Source: an uncultured Spirochaetaceae bacterium (GTDB lineage Bacteria > Spirochaetota > Spirochaetia > Treponematales > Treponemataceae). From it: a stretch of DNA of 6,487 nucleotides. The position numbers were made by a program, and so were the translations under genes. Shown piece by piece: positions 1 to 6,024 of the stretch; within the stretch, counting starts at the first letter, position 1; each line of letters starts with the position of its first letter. The notes below the pieces were generated by a model. The model worked only from the letters and a program-made list of their open reading frames with translations. It did no database searches and was not told the DNA's origin. The DNA lies in contig CACYDQ010000087.1 in assembly GCA_902773215.1 (NCBI GenBank), forward strand, positions 1 to 6,487, given 5' to 3'.

Positions 1-1479
1 CTGGACTGGACCCCGGTCCTGTCGCACCCTGCCCTGAGCCTGCTCATCGGGGCCGGCACGGACAACGTGGCCAGCATACTGCGGCAGTACGACCTGAAGA
101 AAGCCCATATCTTCTCTGTCCCGGCACAGGAAGCCCACAGCGCGGACTACTTCAAGGCAGTCCGCCAGCTGATTCAGCAGGAGAAAAGCAAGGACGACAC
201 GAACACCGCGACGCTGGAGAAATTCGCCCGCCTCTGGCTGTCCAACACCTGCCGGAACATCAGGCAGCTGGACAAGCTGGACGGCATACGGAAATATGCC
301 GGGCTGGGAAGCGGGCTCCCCTTCATCGTGCTGGCGGCAGGGCCAAGCCTGGGCCGCGTTCTGCCCCATCTCTCCCAGCTCAAGGACCGGGCGGTCATCG
401 TCTGCGTGGACACGGCCCTGCACTCCTGCCTGGACGCGGGAGTGGAGCCGGACTTCATCGTGCTGGCCGACCCCCAGTATGCATGCGCAATGCACCTGGA
501 GTTCCTGTCCGCCCCCTCCTCCGTCCTGATTACGGAGGTCGCCGCATGGCCCTCGGTGTTTCGCTTTGAATGCAGGGAAAAGGTGCTTTTCTCTTCAATG
601 TACCCGCCCGGCCAGTACTTTGAGAAGAAGCTCGGATGGAAGGGCCCGCTTGGGGCGGGCGGCAGCGTCGCGACGACGGCATGGGACTTCGCGCGCTTCG
701 TTGGCGCAACAGAAATCTTCATGGCGGGGATGGATCTGGGCTTTCCCGGCAGGCAGACCCACATACGCGGCTCGCAGTTCGAGGAGCGGGAGCACCGCAT
801 CTCAAGCAGGCTCAACACGTCCGAGGGCCAGAGCACGGCCGCACTCTTGAGCGCGAACCCGGTGATTCTCAAGGACTACCGGGGAGAAGACATCCTCTCC
901 GACAAGAAGATGTCACTCTTCTCATGGTGGTTCGAGAAAAACTGCGCCCTCGCCGGCGAGCAGGGAGTCAGGACATACAGCCTTACTGACGAAAGCCTTG
1001 CCATAAAGGGGATAGAACGGTTCTCCTTGGACGATTTCCTGAAGCGGCAGGAGGCACAGGCGGAGAAAGCGGCCTTCTTTGCAGCGGCGGACAAAGCGGG
1101 TTGCGAAGACAGGGCAGGAAGAGACAAAGGACAATTCGACAAGGTTCTTGCCGCATTCACGGGCGACATGGAGCGGATGAAAGATATGGCCACAAAGGGA
1201 ATATCCCTCTGCGAGAAGGCTATAGCGAACCGGCTCAAAGCCCCGGAGGTCTTTGCCGAGCTGTCCCGGATTGACAATGCGATACTCCGGTCAGAGAGCA
1301 AGGAGGCTGCGGCACTCGTGTTCCCCACCGAACGCAAGCTCAAGGAGCTAACGAAGGACCTCCCCGAGGACAAGACGCTGTCCTCCCTCTATTACAGCAG
1401 GATAATCTACAGGGAACTGAAGAAAGCCTGCTCCGATTACATGGAATTCTTCTCAAGTTTTTCCGCACTCCCCCGATAA
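1..1479 (+). CDS. DUF115 / MptE-like (Maf-type) protein, 5'-truncated by window edge
   Basis: The reading frame is open from base 1 to the TAA at 1477-1479, giving 492 residues with the true start off the left edge. A GTG at 67 is in frame, but the 22 codons before it are also open and protein-like, so it is not taken as the start. Family marks, numbered from the window edge, are a Rossmann-like strand and glycine turn FIVLAAGPSLG at about 108-118, VDTALHSCLDAGVEPDFIVLADP at about 136-158 (written in part: VDTALHS, then DAGVEPDF), GGSVATTAWDFAR at about 220-232 and AGMDLGFPGRQTHIRGS at about 242-258. These are typical of the DUF115/6-hydroxymethylpterin pyrophosphokinase MptE-like group. The TDLDG-type acidic motif I expect in archaeal MptE is not evident, so a pterin role is doubtful. 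Bacterial relatives include flagellar Maf proteins tied to nonulosonic-acid glycosylation of flagellin; that role is an inference here. The C-terminal 170 residues are charged and probably helical. Confidence 0.82.
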   Translation: MDWTPVLSHPALSLLIGAGTDNVASILRQYDLKKAHIFSVPAQEAHSADYFKAVRQLIQQEKSKDDTNTATLEKFARLWLSNTCRNIRQLDKLDGIRKYAGLGSGLPFIVLAAGPSLGRVLPHLSQLKDRAVIVCVDTALHSCLDAGVEPDFIVLADPQYACAMHLEFLSAPSSVLITEVAAWPSVFRFECREKVLFSSMYPPGQYFEKKLGWKGPLGAGGSVATTAWDFARFVGATEIFMAGMDLGFPGRQTHIRGSQFEEREHRISSRLNTSEGQSTAALLSANPVILKDYRGEDILSDKKMSLFSWWFEKNCALAGEQGVRTYSLTDESLAIKGIERFSLDDFLKRQEAQAEKAAFFAAADKAGCEDRAGRDKGQFDKVLAAFTGDMERMKDMATKGISLCEKAIANRLKAPEVFAELSRIDNAILRSESKEAAALVFPTERKLKELTKDLPEDKTLSSLYYSRIIYRELKKACSDYMEFFSSFSALPR

Positions 1480-1497
1480 TAAAAATAGATTGTGATT

Positions 1498-1644
1498 GAG
1501 GTCCAAACTGATTGATGGGTAAGAGCGTTAATCAGCTTCAACCTTATGCAGTTTCCTTCGGACGTAATTTTGACATCCAGACGTCCGAGGGAGGCTGTAT
1601 TACCTCTCATTTTAAGAGCCGGGGGAAACTCCGGCTCTTATTTT
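1498..1644 (+). other. Structured intergenic region: nested inverted repeats between convergent genes
   Basis: The 173 bases between the two convergent genes hold no credible gene but contain several inverted repeats. Stem-loop 1 pairs 1508-1517 with 1526-1535 (10 pairs including two G-U, 8-base loop). Stem-loop 2 pairs 1554-1565 with 1581-1592 (12 pairs, one G-U, 15-base loop). A short helix, GAGGT at 1498-1502 with ACCTC at 1602-1606, would enclose both and make a three-way junction. A third hairpin is the terminator listed separately. As a + strand RNA this could be a structured 3' UTR of the upstream gene or a small RNA ending at the terminator. As minus-strand RNA it would be the ispG 3' UTR. 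I do not recognise it as a known RNA family, and the pairing was worked out by eye. Confidence 0.35.
1613..1644 (+). terminator. Intrinsic terminator downstream of the DUF115-family gene
   Basis: A perfect 10-base inverted repeat, TAAGAGCCGG at 1613-1622 with CCGGCTCTTA at 1631-1640, leaves an 8-base loop and is followed by TTTT at 1641-1644. This is a standard Rho-independent shape on the + strand, 134 bases past the stop of the DUF115 gene. On the minus strand the same hairpin lies only 13 bases past the ispG stop, but it is followed by AAATGAG rather than a T-run. It may protect or help end ispG mRNA, but it is not a classic terminator in that direction. Confidence 0.7.
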
Positions 1645-1652
1645 GTCTACGG

Positions 1653-2762
1653 CTAGTCTTTCAGCAGTCCGTCCAGTTCCTTACGGAACTCGGCATCCGC
1701 GTCTTTCTCGTCCACAGTACGGACAATCTGCCCCTTCCTGAAGAGAATCACTTTGCCGCCGCCTCCGGCAATCCCTAAGTCGGCATGCTTGCCCTCACCG
1801 GGGCCGTTGACGACACAACCCATAACAGCAATGACAAGGGGCTTCTGTATCGCATAGAGCTCGCCCTGCCAGCGGTCCACGAACGAGTGCACATCGAATC
1901 CCAGCCGTCCGCAGCGGGGACAGCTGACAATCGTCACCCCGCCCCGCCGCAAACCGCACTCCCGGAGAATCTCACGCCCCGCCATGACCTCGTTCTCCGG
2001 GCTGGACGACAGGCTGACCCGGATAGTCGCCCCTATTCCTTCTCCCAGCAGGCGGCTGAATGCCAGCGTGGACTTGACGACTCCGGAAATCAAGGGGCCT
2101 GCCTCGGTCACGCCGATGTGGAGGGGAATGTCGCTCTGGCTGGCAAAGGCTTCATTCGCCTCTATGGTTTCCTGAACATCGCTGCTCTTCATGCTGACGA
2201 CGACATCCTTGAACGAAAGCCTGTCAAAGACATCTACTTCCCGTAATGCGGCCTGAGCGAGCGCCTTGGCACGGGAGAGGCTTCCCGCCTCAACAGACTC
2301 CGCCAAATCTTTGGGCAGGCTGCCGGAGTTGACCCCGATGCGGATTGCCACTCCCTTGTCGGCACAGGCGGAGACAACGGCCTTGACACGGTCCTCGCTC
2401 CCTATGTTTCCGGGGTTTATCCTGATAGCGGAGACATCGCCCTTCAGGCACTCAAGGGCCAGCCTGTAGTCAAAGTGGATGTCCGCTACCAAAGGGACAT
2501 CCGTCCGGCTGGCTATGGCACAGAGCCCCTTCGCGCTCTCCATGTCCGGCACGGCGAAGCGGATTATGTCGCAACCAAGGGACTTAAGCGAGTTTATCTG
2601 CCGCAGGATTGCGTCAAGCTTGTCCGTACCAGAAGCAACATCGGCAATGCCTTCTTTCCACATCGTCTGGATTGTGACCGGGGACGTGCCGCCGACAAAG
2701 ATTTCCCGTATTCCGTTATGACCGCCAACCCTGACGGTCCGTGTTTCCTTATATATACCCAT
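1653..2762 (-). CDS. ispG: 4-hydroxy-3-methylbut-2-en-1-yl diphosphate synthase (IspG/GcpE)
   Basis: IspG is a cytosolic iron-sulfur enzyme of the MEP isoprenoid pathway. It reductively converts 2-C-methyl-erythritol 2,4-cyclodiphosphate to HMBPP. The N-terminal barrel carries family motifs: PLVADIHFDYRLAL at about 90-103, IRINPGNIGSEDR at about 113-125, IRIGVNSGSL at about 140-149 and LHIGVTEAG at about 214-222. The C-terminal cluster domain has CPRC (Cys281, Cys284) and GCVVNGPGE (Cys316, Glu323), which supply the three cysteines and one glutamate for the [4Fe-4S] centre. The protein is 369 residues, normal for the short bacterial form. I chose ATG at 2762. The longer frame from a TTG at 2816 would translate straight through the atpK terminator hairpin, and its extra 18 residues do not look like IspG. 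No Shine-Dalgarno sequence is evident before 2762. The protein looks intact. Confidence 0.96.
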   Translation of the reverse strand: MGIYKETRTVRVGGHNGIREIFVGGTSPVTIQTMWKEGIADVASGTDKLDAILRQINSLKSLGCDIIRFAVPDMESAKGLCAIASRTDVPLVADIHFDYRLALECLKGDVSAIRINPGNIGSEDRVKAVVSACADKGVAIRIGVNSGSLPKDLAESVEAGSLSRAKALAQAALREVDVFDRLSFKDVVVSMKSSDVQETIEANEAFASQSDIPLHIGVTEAGPLISGVVKSTLAFSRLLGEGIGATIRVSLSSSPENEVMAGREILRECGLRRGGVTIVSCPRCGRLGFDVHSFVDRWQGELYAIQKPLVIAVMGCVVNGPGEGKHADLGIAGGGGKVILFRKGQIVRTVDEKDADAEFRKELDGLLKD

Positions 2763-2780
2763 AGCTATGTAAAACTGCAC

Positions 2781-2813
2781 AAAAAAACCGCCGGGAGCAC
2801 ATGCGCCCGGCGG
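2781..2813 (-). terminator. Strong intrinsic terminator after atpK
   Basis: Read on the minus strand, an 8-base perfect stem CCGCCGGG (2813-2806) pairs with CCCGGCGG (2795-2788). One mismatch and two more pairs lead to a 4-base loop (2802-2799). The stem is followed at once by seven Ts (2787-2781). It starts 28 bases past the atpK stop and marks the end of the ATPase operon. It also ends only 18 bases before the ispG start codon. Confidence 0.9.
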
Positions 2814-2840
2814 CAAAGAATCAGAAATTCTTCAAATGAA

Positions 2841-3275
2841 TCAGACAATCATTCCGAAGACCATGCTGAACAGAGCGATGGTTTCGCAAAGACCGACGAC
2901 CATGATGTAGTTGGTGAAGCCCTTTCCGGTCTCAGCCAAGGCATCAGAACCAGCGGCACCAGCTTTTCCCTGAGCAATAGCAGACATGCACATCGCAAGT
3001 CCACAAGCGAGGCCCAGTCCAAGGTAGAAGAGCTGCTGGCCAACATCCACGCCACCGACCTTGCCAATCATTGACTGCATGAGGAGGAAGCCGTAGATGG
3101 TCTGCGTCAGCGGGGCACCAGCGAAAACAACGAGGAGGAACGGTGCGGGCTTGTTATTGAGGTAGCACCTCTTCCAAGCACCAATAGCTCCCTGTCCGGC
3201 AGTTCCGATTCCAATCGCGCTTCCCATAGCGGCAATGCCCATTACCAATCCTGCACCAAGAAAACCCCAGTTCAT
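2841..3275 (-). CDS. atpK: V-type ATP synthase subunit K (rotor ring proteolipid)
   Basis: This membrane proteolipid forms the rotating ion-binding ring of the V/A-type ATPase. At 144 residues it is a double-hairpin form with four membrane segments near 5-25, 45-68, 79-101 and 120-143. The two halves are related, each having a glycine/alanine-rich helix (GIAAMGSAIGIGTAGQGA; LACGLAMCMSAIAQGKAGAAG). The ion carboxylate Glu131 lies in the fourth helix (VGLCETIALF). Thr57, Gln58 and Tyr61 (PLTQTIYGF) and Gln102 (SAIAQG) match by eye the positions that, with the glutamate, bind Na+ in Enterococcus hirae NtpK, so Na+ coupling is possible. The ATG at 3275 follows AAGGAG (3286-3281) with 5-base spacing, the clearest ribosome binding site in the operon. 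It is the last gene of the operon, before a strong terminator. Confidence 0.95.
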   Translation of the reverse strand: MNWGFLGAGLVMGIAAMGSAIGIGTAGQGAIGAWKRCYLNNKPAPFLLVVFAGAPLTQTIYGFLLMQSMIGKVGGVDVGQQLFYLGLGLACGLAMCMSAIAQGKAGAAGSDALAETGKGFTNYIMVVGLCETIALFSMVFGMIV

Positions 3276-3280
3276 AATTA

Positions 3281-3303
3281 CTCCTTATACGCAGTTTCCT
3301 GCG
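3281..3303 (-). promoter_or_regulatory. atpK leader hairpin with GAAA tetraloop plus strong ribosome binding site
   Basis: On the minus strand a perfect 5-base stem CGCAG/CTGCG (3303-3299 with 3294-3290) is capped by the GNRA-type loop GAAA (3298-3295). Three bases later comes AAGGAG (3286-3281), 5 bases from the atpK ATG. A hairpin just upstream of a free ribosome site is a common way to stabilise an mRNA 5' end or keep a start site open. That role is an inference here. Confidence 0.5.
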
Positions 3304-3330
3304 ATTTTAACTTCCAAATTTCTATTTCAA
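3304..3330 (-). promoter_or_regulatory. Candidate internal promoter for atpK
   Basis: On the minus strand TTGAAA (3330-3325) and TAAAAT (3309-3304) each match the sigma-70 consensus at five of six positions, but the 15-base spacer is shorter than the usual 17. The region is AT-rich compared with its surroundings. A transcript would start near 3297, inside the GAAA hairpin, so this promoter and an intact leader hairpin are partly in conflict. This is a weak call. Confidence 0.25.
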
Positions 3331-3360
3331 ACAGCCCGCCTTTGGCAAAGCTGTAGAATC

Positions 3361-3386
3361 AAAAAATAATAGCACCAATCAGATGC
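3361..3386 (-). terminator. Weak terminator-like / attenuator element between atpI and atpK
   Basis: On the minus strand GCATC (3386-3382) pairs with GGTGC (3376-3372), one G-U included, around a 5-base loop. It is followed by a T-rich tail TATTATTTTTT (3371-3361). The stem is short, so termination would be partial at most. A second hairpin lies just upstream, pairing 3417-3410 with 3406-3399 (8 pairs, one G-U, 3-base loop) right after the atpI stop. It has no T-run and could instead block 3'-to-5' mRNA decay. Together these could set different levels of atpI and atpK mRNA. Confidence 0.35.
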
Positions 3387-3431
3387 CCCGCTCCCACCGC
3401 CATGCCAACGGCACGGCAAAAGGAGCTTTCG

Positions 3432-5390
3432 TTACTTCTCTTTGCGCTCCGCGAACGGACGATACTTCACCCCGCTCCACGTCATTCCAAGGTGCTGGGA
3501 GAATTCCAGCGTATTCAAGCGAACGCCATGGACGATAACCGAAAGCAAGTTCAATATCATGTTCAGTCCGTGACCGAACACCAGGAGCACCACTCCGAAA
3601 ATCACCATAATCAGCTTGCCGAACATCGGACCTGCCATCTGGTTGACGGTCTCGCTGATTGCGGCACCGGCAAGGGCGACGGCCCACAAGCGGATATAGG
3701 AGACGATATCGCTGAACTGGTTTACCACGCCCAGCAACACGGAAATGATGTTCTTCACGCTCTCAAGCACGGACTTTCCGACGCTTCCCTCATAATTCGC
3801 GAAGATGAAGTTCAGGACAAAGCCCGCGCCCAGCACGCCAATCGATATGAGGGGGAAATTCGAAGGCAACACGAACCTGCCACCGAATATCGGAATCGGA
3901 ACCCCGGTATCCCCAAGCGGATATTTCGTGCCGTCAACGACCATGTTCATGACGACATAGAACATTCCCCAAATCATAAGAAGCGAACCCAAGTCACCGA
4001 AGAACTTGAGGCTCTTGCGGTCGGCGAACATGCACTTCAAGTGCGCGACGGAAAGCTGGATGAGGGCCAGCGAGAAACAGAAAATCTTCTGGTTCGTGTT
4101 GGCGATATCCTTTCCGCTCTTGGCTGCCGAGAACGGAGCAAACGAGATGTCCACAAGGGCACTCGGAAGCTTATCGGTAGAAATGCCGAACCATGAGCAG
4201 GTCATCACTCCCCACAGCATGGTGCATAATCCGAGTAGCGTCACCAAAACGCCCAAGGAACGACCGCCTTTCTTACTCGTCGCAAGCAAGGCAATCCCGA
4301 CAATCGCTATCAGCGCACCATAGCAGGCATCGCCGAAAATCATAGCGAAGAAGACGCAGAAGAAGAGCAGGAACCATCCAGAGATGTCAAACTCGTGGTA
4401 ACCGGGAGTGACATCCAGGAAGTCCATCAGCGGGTAAATAATGCTGACGAGCTTGCTGTTCTTCAGCTTCGTCGGAACGGGATCATCGTCATCAGGATCC
4501 GCTGTGGCATATGCCCAAGAGTTCGCCTTGCATGCCGCGACAAAATTCGGAAGCAAGGCAACGGGCACATAGCCAGAAAGCCATGCGAGCCGCGTAGAGG
4601 CAATCTCGTCCATGACATCAGCCTTGGACTCCTCGCCCTCCTCGGCAGCAACCTCGCGTCCCATACCGGAACAGACGGTCTCGAACTCTATGTCAGAGGC
4701 AAGAACCTTCCTGTACGCGGCAAGGGTTGCCGAATACTTCTTGTCATCGGCAAGCTCACTCTCAATCCTGGAAATCGTCTGCTTCGCCTTAAGGATACTG
4801 TCCTTGAAGGCTTCAGTGGACATTTCCGGCATCGGAACGGCATAAGCCTCCGGCGGCATAAGCGCAGGACGCTCAGTGACCTGCTCCTCCGAAAGAAGAA
4901 GGAAGCGGACGACCTTGTTAGAAGCGTTGACCCTGATGGTCTTGAGCTCCTTTCCGATTGTCCCGTATTTATCTTCGGGAATCTCGTACATGTAGACGAA
5001 AATCCCCTTCTCCGCGAGAGATACGAAATCCGCAGGATTGACATTGCCCCACTTTTCGAGCCTGTCAAGCTCGTTCGTGTTGCGGGCAATCGCCTCAAAC
5101 AGGGACTTCTTCTCGTCGCTCAAGGAAACAATCTTATTCGCCATCTCAAGAGCGGCGTCATTCGTCAAATCCAGCTGGTTGACAATCTGCTTTTTGGGCA
5201 GCTTTATCTCATCCAGAATGGATATGGCCTTATCTGTCGCAGCAGCGGCATCCTTATAGGACGCAAGGAGAGGCCCCTTGCCTTCCATCTCTTCGAGATG
5301 GACGACACCTGCCTTCCGCAATGCCTTGACCGACTCTTTCCTTGTCGCATCGAGGACGACGATGGAAACCTTTTTCATCTTTTCAATCAT
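3432..5390 (-). CDS. atpI: V-type ATP synthase subunit I (membrane stator, a-subunit)
   Basis: Subunit I forms the two ion half-channels next to the K ring and anchors the peripheral stalks. At 652 residues it is normal for the family. Residues 1-330 are a charged cytosolic domain opening MIEKMKKVSIVVLD, with coiled-coil-like stretches near 45-110 and 195-230. Residues 335-620 hold about seven or eight hydrophobic segments. Family marks are FGDACYG at about 352-358, SYIRLWAVALAG at 564-575 with the essential arginine Arg567, GHGLNMILN at about 606-614, and the end motif LEFSQHLGM through YRPFAE (about 628-648). The ATG at 5390 overlaps the atpD stop by four bases (ATGA), and GAGGAGG (5404-5398) lies 7 bases upstream, supporting this start over the ATG at codon 5. 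Translational coupling to atpD is likely. Confidence 0.96.
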   Translation of the reverse strand: MIEKMKKVSIVVLDATRKESVKALRKAGVVHLEEMEGKGPLLASYKDAAAATDKAISILDEIKLPKKQIVNQLDLTNDAALEMANKIVSLSDEKKSLFEAIARNTNELDRLEKWGNVNPADFVSLAEKGIFVYMYEIPEDKYGTIGKELKTIRVNASNKVVRFLLLSEEQVTERPALMPPEAYAVPMPEMSTEAFKDSILKAKQTISRIESELADDKKYSATLAAYRKVLASDIEFETVCSGMGREVAAEEGEESKADVMDEIASTRLAWLSGYVPVALLPNFVAACKANSWAYATADPDDDDPVPTKLKNSKLVSIIYPLMDFLDVTPGYHEFDISGWFLLFFCVFFAMIFGDACYGALIAIVGIALLATSKKGGRSLGVLVTLLGLCTMLWGVMTCSWFGISTDKLPSALVDISFAPFSAAKSGKDIANTNQKIFCFSLALIQLSVAHLKCMFADRKSLKFFGDLGSLLMIWGMFYVVMNMVVDGTKYPLGDTGVPIPIFGGRFVLPSNFPLISIGVLGAGFVLNFIFANYEGSVGKSVLESVKNIISVLLGVVNQFSDIVSYIRLWAVALAGAAISETVNQMAGPMFGKLIMVIFGVVLLVFGHGLNMILNLLSVIVHGVRLNTLEFSQHLGMTWSGVKYRPFAERKEK

Positions 5391-6004
5391 GATTCGGCCT
5401 CCTCGCCCTTATTCCTCTCGAGCTTCCTCTTGGATATCTTGCTCCTGACAACCGCAGAGACCTGCTCATCACCCAAGAATATGTTTATCTTCTTGATGTT
5501 CGCCTTGGTCTCGGGAATCTTCACCTTCTCAAAAAGGTTGACCCTCTGAGTTGTCACCCTCAGCTCTTTAGAAAGCAACCTCACCTGCTCATCAAGCACT
5601 TCTGCCTGAAGATCCAGCTCAAGGGCCTTCTCCATCCTGTCCGCAGCCAAATCCACCCACAGGGGCGTGGAATACAGGTCGTAATCACCACGACCGAAAT
5701 CCGCCCCTTCATACACGGGTATCTTCACACCGGCAATATTGCCCCAGCCCTTCTTGATGTTGTTCACCGTCACCATTCCGGGCTTGAAAGCTTCTTTCTC
5801 GCCGAAAACCGCAATCCACTTCTCAAAGTCGGCCTCAACGGCCTTCTTCTCCGCGCGGACAGCCTTGGCTTTCTCATCTATCGTGCGAATCTCTGACTGC
5901 AGCTGTTGCTTCTTGAGCGTAAGAGTCGGAAGATAGCGGTTATACATCTTAAGCGCATCTTTCTGAGTCTTAAGCTCATTTTTCGTCAGCTTTATCTTAG
6001 GCAT
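5387..6004 (-). CDS. atpD: V-type ATP synthase subunit D (central rotor shaft)
   Basis: Subunit D is the long coiled-coil shaft that turns inside the A3B3 head and links it to the membrane ring. It is functionally like F-type gamma and is not homologous to F-type delta. The protein is 205 residues, normal for the family. It begins MPKIKLTKNELKTQKDALK and has two long heptad-rich helices near 5-65 and 118-155. The conserved TTQRVNLFEKVKIPE stretch at about 151-165 matches the family's RVNALE..IP signature, and a basic tail follows. The ATG at 6004 has AGGGG (6015-6011) 6 bases upstream. It starts 20 bases after the atpB stop, and its stop overlaps the atpI start, so B-D-I form one transcription unit. 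Confidence 0.94.
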   Translation of the reverse strand: MPKIKLTKNELKTQKDALKMYNRYLPTLTLKKQQLQSEIRTIDEKAKAVRAEKKAVEADFEKWIAVFGEKEAFKPGMVTVNNIKKGWGNIAGVKIPVYEGADFGRGDYDLYSTPLWVDLAADRMEKALELDLQAEVLDEQVRLLSKELRVTTQRVNLFEKVKIPETKANIKKINIFLGDEQVSAVVRSKISKRKLERNKGEEAES

Positions 6005-6024
6005 TCACAACCCCTGATACTACG

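Noticed and set aside
174..872. 232-codon minus-strand open frame opposite the DUF115 gene
   Set aside because: It is a shadow of a conserved gene, with Ser/Arg-rich sequence and no motif.
1501..1535. Possible integron attC-like site (GTCCAAAC and GTTAATC flanking an inverted repeat)
   Set aside because: The core-site matches are imperfect, the element is shorter than usual attC sites, and there are no cassette-like genes or integrase nearby.
1512..1778. 88-codon + strand open frame starting in the convergent gap and running into antisense ispG
   Set aside because: It starts with TTG inside a stem-loop, crosses the terminator hairpin and ends opposite the conserved C-terminus of ispG; the sequence is not protein-like.
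2763..2816. 18-residue N-terminal extension of IspG from a TTG codon
   Set aside because: The bases are the atpK terminator stem and T-run, and the residues do not resemble an IspG N-terminus.
2475..3074. 199-codon + strand open frame spanning the ispG-atpK junction
   Set aside because: It is antisense to two conserved genes and passes through the terminator, with no ribosome site or motif noticed.
3402..4196. 264-codon open frame on the + strand opposite the atpI membrane domain
   Set aside because: Its composition (very rich in His, Gln, Glu and Asn) is what a hydrophobic-helix gene yields when read in reverse. There are no family motifs.
4395..5549. 384-codon open frame on the + strand, antisense to atpI and the end of atpD
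   Set aside because: It lies opposite a clearly conserved subunit I gene, has no recognisable domain, and is explained by codon bias keeping the reverse frame open.
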